Source: Collinsella aerofaciens (GTDB lineage: Bacteria > Actinomycetota > Coriobacteriia > Coriobacteriales > Coriobacteriaceae). Taken from it: 8,759 nucleotides of DNA. The notes beneath the pieces are model-generated. The model saw only the letters and a program-made list of their open reading frames with translations, searched no databases and was not told the origin of the DNA. Location: assembly GCA_014846205.1 (NCBI GenBank), contig RKAY01000061.1, positions 1 through 8,759 of the forward strand. The letters are read 5' to 3'. Both the position numbers and the translations under genes were made by a program. This document shows positions 1 through 6,350 of this stretch, one piece after another (positions within the stretch are counted from its first letter, which is position 1; every line of letters starts with the position of its first letter).

Positions 1-62
1 CCCGCCTCTCCAATCAGTCCCGCAGCAACCGTAGCCGCCGCGGGCCTCAAGCATGTCCCGGA

Positions 63-935
63 CTAGGAGAACATGCCGGTGAGGTAATCATTCAGCCGCT
101 TATCCTTGGGCCGTTGGAAAATCTCATCGGTCTCGTCGTACTCGACCATATCGCCCATGTAGAAGAACGCCGTACGGTTGGACACACGCGATGCCTGCTC
201 CATGTTGTGCGTCACGATGACAATGGCGCGGTCGACAACGATCGACGACATGAGGTCCTCGATTGCCAGCGTCGAGATGGGGTCAAGCGCCGAGCAGGGC
301 TCGTCAAACAGGATCACGTCGGGGTTGAGCGCCAGCGTGCGCGCAATGCACAGACGCTGCTGCTGACCGCCCGAAAGCGCGTAGGCGCTTTTGTCGAGCT
401 TGTCTTTGACCTCGTCCCACAGCGCCGCACCGCGCAGGCTTTCCTCGACCATGCGATCGAGCTCGTCGCGGTCGGTGATGCCGTGGCGCTTGGGCGCAAA
501 CGTGATGTTGTCGCGAATGGACTTGCGGAACGGGTTGGGCTGCTGGAACACCATGCCAATGGAGCGTCGCAGCTCGTAGGTGTTCTCGGTCTTGGTGTTC
601 ACGTTGCGTCCGCGGTAGTTGATCTCGCCCTCCACGCGGCAGCCGCGAATCTCGCGATTCATGAGGTTGAGGCTGCGCAAGAAGGTCGACTTACCGCAGC
701 CCGAAGGCCCGATGAGCGCCGTGATCTCGCCCTTGTGGAAGTCGAGCGACGTATTGTGCAGCGCATGGTGATCGCCATAGTACACGTTGACGTCTTTGGT
801 GGAGAGCACGACCTCGTCGCTCACGGCCTTGCCGCTCACGCGCATGCGCTTCTCGCTCTCCCCCACGCTCGACAGGAAGTTCTGGGTCTCGGACGATGCC
901 GCCTCGGTTGCGGGCGTTGCTTTCATCTCGCTCAT
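63..935 (-). CDS. pstB: Phosphate ABC transporter ATP-binding protein PstB
   Basis: This is the cytoplasmic ATPase of the PstSCAB high-affinity phosphate importer; it hydrolyses ATP to drive phosphate through PstC/PstA. All ABC motifs are visible in the 290-residue product: Walker A GPSGCGKST at 76-84, Q-loop glutamines at 131-132, signature LSGGQ at 187-191, Walker B VILFDEP at 207-213, D-loop SALD at 215-218 and the switch histidine at 243. The ATG lies in an ATGA overlap with the pstA stop (932-935), which implies translational coupling. An AAGGAGG lies about 11 bases upstream, inside the end of pstA. The first 40 or so residues are a Ser/Glu/Thr-rich extension not found in the usual PstB of about 257 residues. 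Residue Met31 is an alternative start, but its upstream Shine-Dalgarno is worse placed. It is the last pst gene visible; phoU often follows in such operons but is not in the 62 bases left. Confidence 0.96.
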   Translation of the reverse strand: MSEMKATPATEAASSETQNFLSSVGESEKRMRVSGKAVSDEVVLSTKDVNVYYGDHHALHNTSLDFHKGEITALIGPSGCGKSTFLRSLNLMNREIRGCRVEGEINYRGRNVNTKTENTYELRRSIGMVFQQPNPFRKSIRDNITFAPKRHGITDRDELDRMVEESLRGAALWDEVKDKLDKSAYALSGGQQQRLCIARTLALNPDVILFDEPCSALDPISTLAIEDLMSSIVVDRAIVIVTHNMEQASRVSNRTAFFYMGDMVEYDETDEIFQRPKDKRLNDYLTGMFS

Positions 936-1858
936 TCGGCCGTCATCCTCCTTGCCAGTTGCTTGCCCACAATGCGGGCGATTACGTTAAACAGCAGCAC
1001 GCAGATCATCAGCAGCGCCGCGGTGCCCCAAACAATCTGCTGTGCCTCGGGGCTGCCCTCGCCATAGATCTTGTAGATGTGCACGGCGAGCGACTCACCG
1101 GGGCGGAACACGTTCCAGGCGCAAGTGGGGCTCGACAGGTTGAAGCTCAAGAAATTCAGGCGCACCGGCGAGCTCATGCCCGAGGTAAAGAGCAGCGCCG
1201 CGGCCTCGCCAAACACGCGACCGGCCGAAAGCACGATGCCCGTCACGATGGCAGGCATGGCCTCGGGAATCAGAATGTGCAGCGTGGCCTCCCAGCGGGT
1301 AAGGCCCATGGCCAGGCACGCATCGCGCTGGGCCTGCGGCACGTCCTCGAGCGCCTGCTGAATCACGCGCACCAGGATGGGGATGTTGAACATGGTGAGC
1401 GCGATGGCGCCGGAGATGATGGAGTACTTCCAGCCCAGCTGCACCGAGAACACCAGAAAGCCGAACATGCCGACGACGACGGACGGCAGCGAGGACAGCG
1501 TCTCGATGGCGGTGGAGGCGATGTCGCGGATGGGTCCGTCCGGCGCGTACTCGACCAGGAAGACCGCGCCGCCCAGACTGATAGGCACCGAGATGATCAG
1601 GGTGATCAGCAGTAGGTAGAACGAGTCGAACAGCTGATAGAGTACGCCGCCCTGGGTTCCGTTGGCACGCGCGGGCTGCGTGAGAAATCCCGGCTGGAAC
1701 AGTGTCGAGATGCCCTCGAACAGGATATAGGCCACCATGGAGACGACGATGAGCATGACGATAGCAGCGATTACCGTCAGCACGCCCGTGGCGATGCGGT
1801 CCTGCTTTTGGACGCGCCCGAGTCTCGCCTCGTCGATATGGATGCGCGTGCTAGCCAC
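932..1858 (-). CDS. pstA: Phosphate ABC transporter permease PstA
   Basis: This is one of the two membrane permease subunits of the phosphate importer and pairs with PstC to form the translocation path. The 308-residue product has a cytoplasmic N-terminus followed by hydrophobic segments near residues 24-48, 74-102, 118-140, 146-166, 197-215 and 275-297, the usual six-helix permease layout. The cytoplasmic EAA-type loop that contacts PstB is seen at about 178-200 (Arg-Asp-Ala-Cys-Leu-Ala-Met-Gly followed by Ile-Pro-Glu-Ala). I assign PstA rather than PstC from gene order and from the LSSLPSVVVGMFGF segment at 121-134. The start codon is GTG at 1856-1858, inside an 8-base overlap with the pstC stop. 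An AAGGGGG upstream serves as a plausible ribosome binding site. The gene ends in the ATGA overlap with pstB. Confidence 0.95.
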   Translation of the reverse strand: MASTRIHIDEARLGRVQKQDRIATGVLTVIAAIVMLIVVSMVAYILFEGISTLFQPGFLTQPARANGTQGGVLYQLFDSFYLLLITLIISVPISLGGAVFLVEYAPDGPIRDIASTAIETLSSLPSVVVGMFGFLVFSVQLGWKYSIISGAIALTMFNIPILVRVIQQALEDVPQAQRDACLAMGLTRWEATLHILIPEAMPAIVTGIVLSAGRVFGEAAALLFTSGMSSPVRLNFLSFNLSSPTCAWNVFRPGESLAVHIYKIYGEGSPEAQQIVWGTAALLMICVLLFNVIARIVGKQLARRMTAE

Positions 1859-2759
1859 GAGCCTTCGCCCCCTTGCGGCCGATAAAGTGGATGATCAGGA
1901 TGAAGATGAGGCTCATGCCCATCAGCAGCAGACCGAGCGCCCACAGAACATCGTCCTGGGCCGAGCCCTCGGCATAGACCGCCATGGACGTGGTGAGCGT
2001 GGTGGTAATGGTCGAAGCCGGCGACAGCAGCGACGTCGGCATGGCCTCGATGCCGCCGATGACCATGCGCACGGCGAGCGTTTCGCCAAAGGCGCGGGTC
2101 ATGCCAAGGATGACTGCAGTCATGAGCGATGGCATGGCAGACTTGAGTACCACGTGCCAGATGGTCTGCCAGCGGGTATAGCCCAGCGCGAGCGAACCCT
2201 GACGGTAGCTGTCGGGCACGGCGCGCAGGCCATCGACCGAAAGGGTGGTCATCGTCGGCAGGATCATGACGGCCAGCACGATGGCGCCAGGCAGGATACC
2301 CAGGCCCGTACTCACGTGGAAAACGCTCTTCATAAGGCCGACGACCACGTGAAAACCGATGAGGCCAAAGACGACCGAGGGAATACCGGTCAAAAGCTCA
2401 ATGAGCGGCTGAAAGACCTTGGAACCAAACTTAGGGCTAATCTCGACCGCAAAGATGGCAGAGCCGATGGCGATGGGCAGCGCGATGAGCGTGGAGAGCA
2501 CCATGACCGCAAACGAGGTGACGATCAGAGGCAGGGCGCCGGTGTAAGGCAGACCGTTTTCGGCTGTGTTGGCCAGGTCCCACTTGGTGCCGGTGAAGAA
2601 CTCGACGACCGAAACGCCATCCTTGAAAAAAGCCGAGAGGCCCTTTTGGGCGACCATAAAGATGAGCGCGGCAACGACAAGCGTCACGAGCGCTACGCAC
2701 GCGCCCGTGACGCCCAGGCCCACGTTCTCAAGGTCGCGCTTTGGCAGCTGTTTTGCCAT
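1851..2759 (-). CDS. pstC: Phosphate ABC transporter permease PstC
   Basis: This is the partner permease of PstA in the phosphate importer. The 302-residue product has hydrophobic segments near residues 18-36, 73-106, 118-144, 155-172, 207-225 and 270-293. The EAA-type coupling loop is seen at about 180-210 (VPDSYRQGSLALGYTRWQ, then LKSAMP). The IPSVVFGLIGF segment at 126-136 is typical of Pst permeases. The start is an ATG at 2757-2759, with GGAAAGG six bases upstream (2766-2772) as ribosome binding site. Only 24 bases separate it from the pstS stop and no hairpin is visible there, so co-transcription with pstS is likely. It overlaps the pstA start by 8 bases. Confidence 0.95.
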   Translation of the reverse strand: MAKQLPKRDLENVGLGVTGACVALVTLVVAALIFMVAQKGLSAFFKDGVSVVEFFTGTKWDLANTAENGLPYTGALPLIVTSFAVMVLSTLIALPIAIGSAIFAVEISPKFGSKVFQPLIELLTGIPSVVFGLIGFHVVVGLMKSVFHVSTGLGILPGAIVLAVMILPTMTTLSVDGLRAVPDSYRQGSLALGYTRWQTIWHVVLKSAMPSLMTAVILGMTRAFGETLAVRMVIGGIEAMPTSLLSPASTITTTLTTSMAVYAEGSAQDDVLWALGLLLMGMSLIFILIIHFIGRKGAKARG

Positions 2760-2783
2760 TGCAAACCTTTCCGGGGCGATTAC

Positions 2784-3722
2784 TTATTTAGCGGAGACCT
2801 TGCCGCTGGCATCCTTGACGACCTTCATGGCAGAGACGGGGATAAAGCCCTGCTCCTCGACGAGCTTGCCCTGAACGTCGTCGGAAAGCATGAATTCCAG
2901 GAAGGCCTTGGTGGCGTCGTCGGCGTCCTTTGCGCAGTACATGTGCTCGGTCGCCCAGATCTTGAAGGAGTCGTCGGTGACGTTTGTGCTCTTGGGCTCG
3001 ACGCCCTCGACCATGATGGCGTTGAACTTGGAGTCATCGAAGTGCGAGAAGTCGAGGTAGGAGATGGCGTTGTCGGTGCTGGCCATCTGAGTCTGGACAT
3101 CGCCGGACTTGTCGAGCTCGGCGTCGCCCTTAAAGTCGACGGCCTCGTCGCCAAAGACGGCCGCCTCAAAGGTGGCGCGGGTACCGGAGCCGGCCTTGCG
3201 GTTGAGAACGACGATCTTGGTGTCGTCGCCGCCGACCTCCTTCCAGTTGGTGATCTGGCCGGAGAAGATACCCTTGAGCTGCTCGAGGGACAAGTCGTCG
3301 ACCTTCACGTTCTTGGAGACGACGGGGCCCATGCCCACGACAGCGACCTCGTGGTCGACGAGGTTCTTGACCTGGTCGGCCTCGAGCTTGGTCTCGGCGA
3401 AGACGTCGGAGTTACCGACGGTGACGGTGCCGGCGGCAACAGCGGTCAGGCCCTTGCCCGAACCGTTGCCCGAGCCGGAGACGGAGACGTCCGAGTTGGC
3501 GTCCATGAACTTCTCGGCAGCAGCCTCGACGAGAGCCTGGAACGAGGAGGCACCGTCGTAGGTCACCTCACCGGAGACGGACTCGGCAGCGGCGGCGCTA
3601 CCCTTGTCGGCGGTGCCGGAGGCACCTGAGCCGCCGCAACCAACGAGGCCGAGACCGACGATGCTGGCGAGACCACCAGCGAGGCCGAGGAACTGACGAC
3701 GAGAATAAGCCTGATCGAGCAT
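2784..3722 (-). CDS. pstS: Phosphate-binding lipoprotein PstS
   Basis: This is the extracytoplasmic phosphate receptor that delivers phosphate to PstC/PstA. The 312-residue product begins with an export signal: SRRQFLG at residues 7-13 resembles a twin-arginine motif, a hydrophobic stretch follows, and the lipobox LVGC ends at Cys29, the likely lipidated residue. A low-complexity Gly/Ser/Ala linker then leads to the binding domain. Phosphate-contact segments typical of the family are present: GSGNGSGKG at 83-91, GNSDVF at 103-108 and RKAGSGTR at 175-182. The frame is open upstream to 3812, but I place the start at 3722 because AAAGGAAG lies just upstream (3726-3733), and because this start puts the signal peptide at the N-terminus. 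It is the first gene of the pst operon, and Pho-type regulation is suggested by the upstream direct repeat. Confidence 0.94.
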   Translation of the reverse strand: MLDQAYSRRQFLGLAGGLASIVGLGLVGCGGSGASGTADKGSAAAAESVSGEVTYDGASSFQALVEAAAEKFMDANSDVSVSGSGNGSGKGLTAVAAGTVTVGNSDVFAETKLEADQVKNLVDHEVAVVGMGPVVSKNVKVDDLSLEQLKGIFSGQITNWKEVGGDDTKIVVLNRKAGSGTRATFEAAVFGDEAVDFKGDAELDKSGDVQTQMASTDNAISYLDFSHFDDSKFNAIMVEGVEPKSTNVTDDSFKIWATEHMYCAKDADDATKAFLEFMLSDDVQGKLVEEQGFIPVSAMKVVKDASGKVSAK

Positions 3723-3725
3723 GAT

Positions 3726-3733
3726 CTTCCTTT
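3726..3733 (-). promoter_or_regulatory. Ribosome binding site that fixes the pstS start
   Basis: On the minus strand this reads AAAGGAAG, with its AGGA core five bases before the ATG at 3722. The in-frame upstream starts (3740 and 3812) have no comparable purine-rich site, so this site decides the start and keeps the signal peptide N-terminal. Confidence 0.75.
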
Positions 3734-3865
3734 CATACATGCGACTCGCGGACACCCTGCCCGCTTTGCTGTTTGGAAAGATACGGCCTCGATCGGGCAG
3801 CGCCCGCGCCAACTGCGGTTTCTTACGGGCTATTGATAGACCCTTACCGCATGCTCTGCCCAGCC

Positions 3866-3883
3866 TTTACAAACGGATAACAA
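3866..3883 (-). promoter_or_regulatory. Candidate Pho box upstream of pstS
   Basis: On the minus strand two 7-mers, TTGTTAT and TTGTAAA, are separated by exactly 4 bases, giving an 11-bp period. This is the layout of the PhoB box (CTGTCAT, 4 bases, CTGTCA). TGT and the A at position 6 are kept in both half-sites. A third similar half-site, TGTAAA, lies at 3908-3913, 42 bases (about four helical turns) away. It sits about 145 bases upstream of the pstS start, in front of a phosphate-import operon, where such a site is expected. The match is partial and no regulator gene is in the window. Confidence 0.35.
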
Positions 3884-3925
3884 TCCAGCGCCGAACATGG
3901 CACACCTTTTACACCAATGAAAACG

Positions 3926-3994
3926 AAGTTGCGGTGAAATAGTTCCTGTTTGGCCATCAGACAGCCTCTTTTAGGAACTATTCCACCGCAACTT
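3926..3994. repeat. Long imperfect palindrome, copy 1 of an intergenic repeat
   Basis: The left arm 3926-3947 and right arm 3973-3994 pair over 22 bases, with one imperfect pair (3937 with 3983), around a 25-base loop. The loop contains GGC (3952-3954) and GCC (3964-3966), which could form a small inner hairpin. The outer arm (TTGCGGTG.AATAG), the loop core (TTTGGC..ATCAG) and the right flank (CAACTTAAAA) are shared with copy 2 at 7225-7292. It begins 47 bases after the dipeptidase stop when read on the minus strand. Function is unknown; options are a REP/MITE-like element, a 3'-UTR RNA structure or a transcription terminator. Confidence 0.85.
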
Positions 3995-4019
3995 AAAAAG
4001 CCCGGACGAAAGGGGTGCT
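3995..4019 (-). terminator. Weak terminator-like hairpin after the dipeptidase gene
   Basis: On the minus strand AGC-A-CC pairs with GGGCT around a 10-base loop (five pairs, one bulge) and is followed directly by TTTT, with the last stem T making a run of five. It is placed 22 bases after the dipeptidase stop. The stem is short, so strength is doubtful. The trailing GCTTTT is also present beside copy 2 of the palindrome, so it may belong to that repeat instead. Confidence 0.3.
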
Positions 4020-4041
4020 AAGTTGTTAAAACGCCGCAGCC

Positions 4042-5478
4042 TTAAAGCTCCAGCTCGTTGAGGCGCAGGATTGCCACGATATAAATCTTGAGCGCTTGCT
4101 TGAGGTGCTCTTCGTTTGCGCACTCGTTGGGACCGTGCATCTGGCCGCCCCACGCGGGCAGCTCCAGGCCGGTCTCCTCGGGGCCAAACGACACGGCGCG
4201 GGCAAAGTTGCGCGCGTACGTGCCGCCGCCCATGGCAAAGGGCTCGGCGTGCTTGCCCGTAAACTCGTTATAGGTGTCAATCAGCGCCTTCACGGCCGGG
4301 TCGTCGGCCGAAACTGAGAACGGCACCTTTGCATGACCCACGCGACACGTCACGTCGAAGCGCCCCACGAGCGGCTCGAGCTGCTCGCGGATGGTATCGG
4401 CGCTCGTGCTATCGGGAAAACGCACGTCGATGACCTGCTCGATATGGCCATCCACCACGCGGATGACGCCGGGGTTGCAGGTGAGCGGGCCAAACGCCGG
4501 GCTCGTCGCGTCGATACCCAGGCCGCGGCCATAGGCGTCCGCATGCACAAAGGCCAAAAACTTGACAAACTCGTGCTCGGCAGGCGTCAGCAGACGCTCG
4601 CCGCGGGCACCAAACGCATCCTCGGCCTCGCGCAGATACGCCACGATCAGACCGACGGCATTGATCGTTCCCTCGGGCATCGAGGCATGGCCACCAATAC
4701 CGTGGGCGAAAATCTGCGCATGCCCGTTATCGTGTGCCGTAATCTCCAGGCGGTCGGCATTCTCGACCGGCGCCGGCAGCTCATCAGCGGCAATCGCGAG
4801 CTCGCAGATAGACTGCGACGGAATGGCGTTGCTCGCCTCGGCACCGCCCCACGACACGATGCGCCCGCCGTCGATCTTGGGGCTCACAAACGTCGCCCCA
4901 AACTGGCCCTTCTCGGCATTGCAGACCGGGAACTCGGCATCGGGCGTAAACAGAAAGTCAGGGTCTGCGTGGTTCTCCAGATAATGGTGAACATCGGACA
5001 TGCCCACTTCCTCATCGCAGCCCAGCAGCGCGCGGAAGGTGTAGCGCGGCACAATGCCGTGCTTGAGCAAATAGGCGCCGGCGTAGAGCGACAGCACGGC
5101 AGGACCCTTGTCGTCGATAACGCCGCGGCCGAGCAGCCAGCCCTCGCGACGCTCCATCGCAAACGGGTCGGTGTTCCAGCCGGGGCCTGCGGGCACCACG
5201 TCCACGTGGCAGATGGTCGCGAGCTGCTTATCTCCGCGACCCGGGATATCGGCAATGCCCACGTAACCCTCGTCGTCGCTTGTCTGATAGCCGAGCTTCT
5301 GCGCGATGCCGAGCGCGCAATCGAGCGCGTCACGAACCGGACGGCCAAACGGCGCGCCGGGCTCCGCATTGGCAGAAACCGCCACGGACGGATAGCTCAC
5401 CAGCCGCTCGATATCGGCGACGACATCTTCCCAAACCTCGTCGACATACTCGGCAACGCTCTGCTCCACCTGATTCAT
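4042..5478 (-). CDS. pepV: M20-family dipeptidase (PepV/Sapep-like)
   Basis: This is a predicted cytoplasmic zinc-dependent dipeptidase that releases amino acids from dipeptides. The 478-residue length is close to that of PepV (about 470). Co-catalytic metal site residues are visible in order: His91 and Asp93 in CHVDVVP, the aspartates of DDKG at 122-125, Glu156-Glu157 in CDEEVG, Asp180 in TPDAEFPV and His448 in MHGPNE. His264 (GGHASMPEG) and Arg353 (DVRFP) are candidate substrate-side residues in the lid domain, and GGGTYAR at 417-423 matches the family. The frame extends to a TTG at 5496, but the ATG at 5478 has a perfect AAGGAGG six bases upstream and is chosen. It follows the HAD gene on the same strand after 53 bases, so the two may be co-transcribed. 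Family assignment is firm; the exact substrate is inferred. Confidence 0.92.
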   Translation of the reverse strand: MNQVEQSVAEYVDEVWEDVVADIERLVSYPSVAVSANAEPGAPFGRPVRDALDCALGIAQKLGYQTSDDEGYVGIADIPGRGDKQLATICHVDVVPAGPGWNTDPFAMERREGWLLGRGVIDDKGPAVLSLYAGAYLLKHGIVPRYTFRALLGCDEEVGMSDVHHYLENHADPDFLFTPDAEFPVCNAEKGQFGATFVSPKIDGGRIVSWGGAEASNAIPSQSICELAIAADELPAPVENADRLEITAHDNGHAQIFAHGIGGHASMPEGTINAVGLIVAYLREAEDAFGARGERLLTPAEHEFVKFLAFVHADAYGRGLGIDATSPAFGPLTCNPGVIRVVDGHIEQVIDVRFPDSTSADTIREQLEPLVGRFDVTCRVGHAKVPFSVSADDPAVKALIDTYNEFTGKHAEPFAMGGGTYARNFARAVSFGPEETGLELPAWGGQMHGPNECANEEHLKQALKIYIVAILRLNELEL

Positions 5479-5484
5479 GGACGA

Positions 5485-5491
5485 CCTCCTT
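5485..5491 (-). promoter_or_regulatory. Consensus ribosome binding site of the dipeptidase gene
   Basis: On the minus strand this is a full AAGGAGG with a 6-base spacer to the ATG at 5478. It rules out the TTG 18 bases further upstream as the main start. Confidence 0.85.
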
Positions 5492-5498
5492 ACCAATA

Positions 5499-5519
5499 AG
5501 GGGCAAGTGCGCCGCCCCT
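5499..5519 (-). other. Intercistronic hairpin before the dipeptidase ribosome binding site
   Basis: AGGGGC pairs perfectly with GCCCCT around a 9-base loop. On the minus strand it is followed by TATT and, 7 bases after the stem, by the AAGGAGG of the dipeptidase gene. It fills most of the 53-base gap after the HAD stop. It could be a weak terminator or attenuator, or an mRNA processing/stability element; the poor T-tract argues against strong termination. Confidence 0.45.
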
Positions 5520-5531
5520 CACATCAAGTAC

Positions 5532-6200
5532 TTATATAGCGAAAAGTTTAGCAAGCTCGGCCACCGAATGCACCACCGCATCGGCGCCCGCGGCCTCGTG
5601 CTCGCCCGGCGCCGCCGCGCCCGAATAGATGCCAATGCACGGCACGCCCATCGCGTGCGCGCCCTCCACATCGTTAAAGCGGTCGCCAATCATCACGGCC
5701 TCGTCGGCAGTCGCGCCAAGCGCCGCCAGGGCGTCGCGGACCGAATCGGCCTTGGTCTCGCGTCCCTGAGGCGGATTCATGCCAACCACGGCTTCGAACT
5801 GGCAAAGCCCCAGCTCATACACCATATCGATGCACTTTGCCTCCATGCGCGACGTCGCCACGGCCATACGCTTGCCCTGGGCGGCCAGCCCGTCGAGCAG
5901 CTCGGGGATCCCATCGAACACTGGGTACTCTTCCGGTCCCAGCTCATCAAAAAAGGCGCGGTACTCATCGGCCACCATCAGCGACTCCTCGCGCGAGAAG
6001 CCGTAAAAGTCGTGGAAGCTCTTCCACAGCGGAGGCCCGATCATACGGCGCAAATCACCCATCTGCGCCTCCGAAAACCCGCGCGCAGCCAGCGTCTTGC
6101 GCGTCGAGGTCATCACCGCCCGACCCGTATCGGCCACCGTGCCGTCAAAATCGAACAACACGACCGGCCGTTTGCATATCTCCAACGCCTCCATCGGCAT
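5532..6200 (-). CDS. HAD-superfamily phosphatase (Gph / 5'-nucleotidase-like)
   Basis: This is a predicted soluble Mg-dependent phosphatase acting on a small phosphate ester. In the 222-residue product, motif I is DFDGT at 17-21 (nucleophile Asp17, acid/base Asp19), motif II is the ATSR segment at 115-118, motif III lysine is probably Lys150, and motif IV is GDRFND at 172-177. The alpha-helical cap between about 25 and 95 includes IGPPL at 54-58, which is typical of the HAD_5NT/phosphoglycolate-phosphatase-like group. The start is ambiguous: ATG 6200 and ATG 6194 both follow the purine run GGGGAAGAGGG (6201-6211), and a GTG at 6227 is also in frame. I choose 6200. It is divergent from the degV-family gene and upstream of the dipeptidase gene on the same strand. 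The substrate cannot be read from sequence. Confidence 0.9.
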   Translation of the reverse strand: MPMEALEICKRPVVLFDFDGTVADTGRAVMTSTRKTLAARGFSEAQMGDLRRMIGPPLWKSFHDFYGFSREESLMVADEYRAFFDELGPEEYPVFDGIPELLDGLAAQGKRMAVATSRMEAKCIDMVYELGLCQFEAVVGMNPPQGRETKADSVRDALAALGATADEAVMIGDRFNDVEGAHAMGVPCIGIYSGAAAPGEHEAAGADAVVHSVAELAKLFAI

Positions 6201-6350
6201 CCCTCTTCCCCAGTTGACGATTTCCACACCGACACTTCAAACTGTTGACTATTCAACAATTGAACCTAGCAATGTGGAACGACTCTACTATACTTGTCGC
6301 ACTTTGCTCTCAGAAGGCGGCGCGCAAACGCCCCAACGAAAGGTGCAATT
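6201..6350. promoter_or_regulatory. Divergent promoter region between the HAD and degV-family genes
   Basis: This 150-base gap must contain promoters for both directions. It is noticeably more AT-rich around 6238-6296. For the plus strand, TATACT (6289-6294) or TACTAT (6286-6291) could be a -10 element, with TTGAAC (6260-6265) as a -35, although the spacing (20-23 bases) is long. No convincing minus-strand promoter was found. Repeated half-sites GTTGA, TTCAA and TTGAA lie at 6244-6264. Purine-rich ribosome binding sites flank both ends. Confidence 0.45.

Larger units (their letters stand above)
3723..4041. other. 319-base intergenic region between pstS and the dipeptidase gene
   Basis: No credible coding frame was found here: the frames present lack family resemblance and a good ribosome binding site. 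From the pstS side it holds the pstS ribosome binding site, a GC-rich leader (3741-3830), a PhoB-box-like repeat (3866-3883) with a third half-site at 3908-3913, a 22-bp-arm palindrome (3926-3994) and a weak terminator-like hairpin (3995-4019). An AT-rich TATCAAT (minus, 3832-3838) could be a -10 element, but no well-spaced -35 was seen, so the pst transcription start is not assigned. Confidence 0.6.

Noticed and set aside
1..62. Possible start of phoU or another gene downstream of pstB
   Set aside because: A minus-strand ATG at 52-54 opens a frame to the edge, but it reads MLEARGGYGCCG, unlike PhoU, and lacks a ribosome binding site. Nothing can be supported in these 62 bases.
114..1067. Plus-strand open frame of about 317 codons antisense to pstB
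   Set aside because: The opposite strand carries all ABC ATPase motifs; the antisense frame is a shadow spanning the pstB/pstA junction.
1737..3629. Plus-strand open frame of about 630 codons antisense to pstC and pstS
   Set aside because: It is low-complexity (rich in Arg, His, Asp, Gly, Val), has no recognisable domain and no good ribosome binding site. It mirrors two clear pst genes, and the length is explained by GC-biased codon use of the true genes.
3723..3812. Longer PstS reading from the ATG at 3812
   Set aside because: It would bury the signal peptide behind 30 charged residues. The best ribosome binding site belongs to the ATG at 3722.
3841..4030. CRISPR-like or tandem repeat array in the 319-base gap
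   Set aside because: There is one inverted repeat here, not a series of regularly spaced direct repeats.
4333..5499. Plus-strand open frame of about 388 codons antisense to the dipeptidase gene
   Set aside because: The opposite strand encodes a complete M20 enzyme with all metal ligands; the antisense product is Arg/His-rich without family features.
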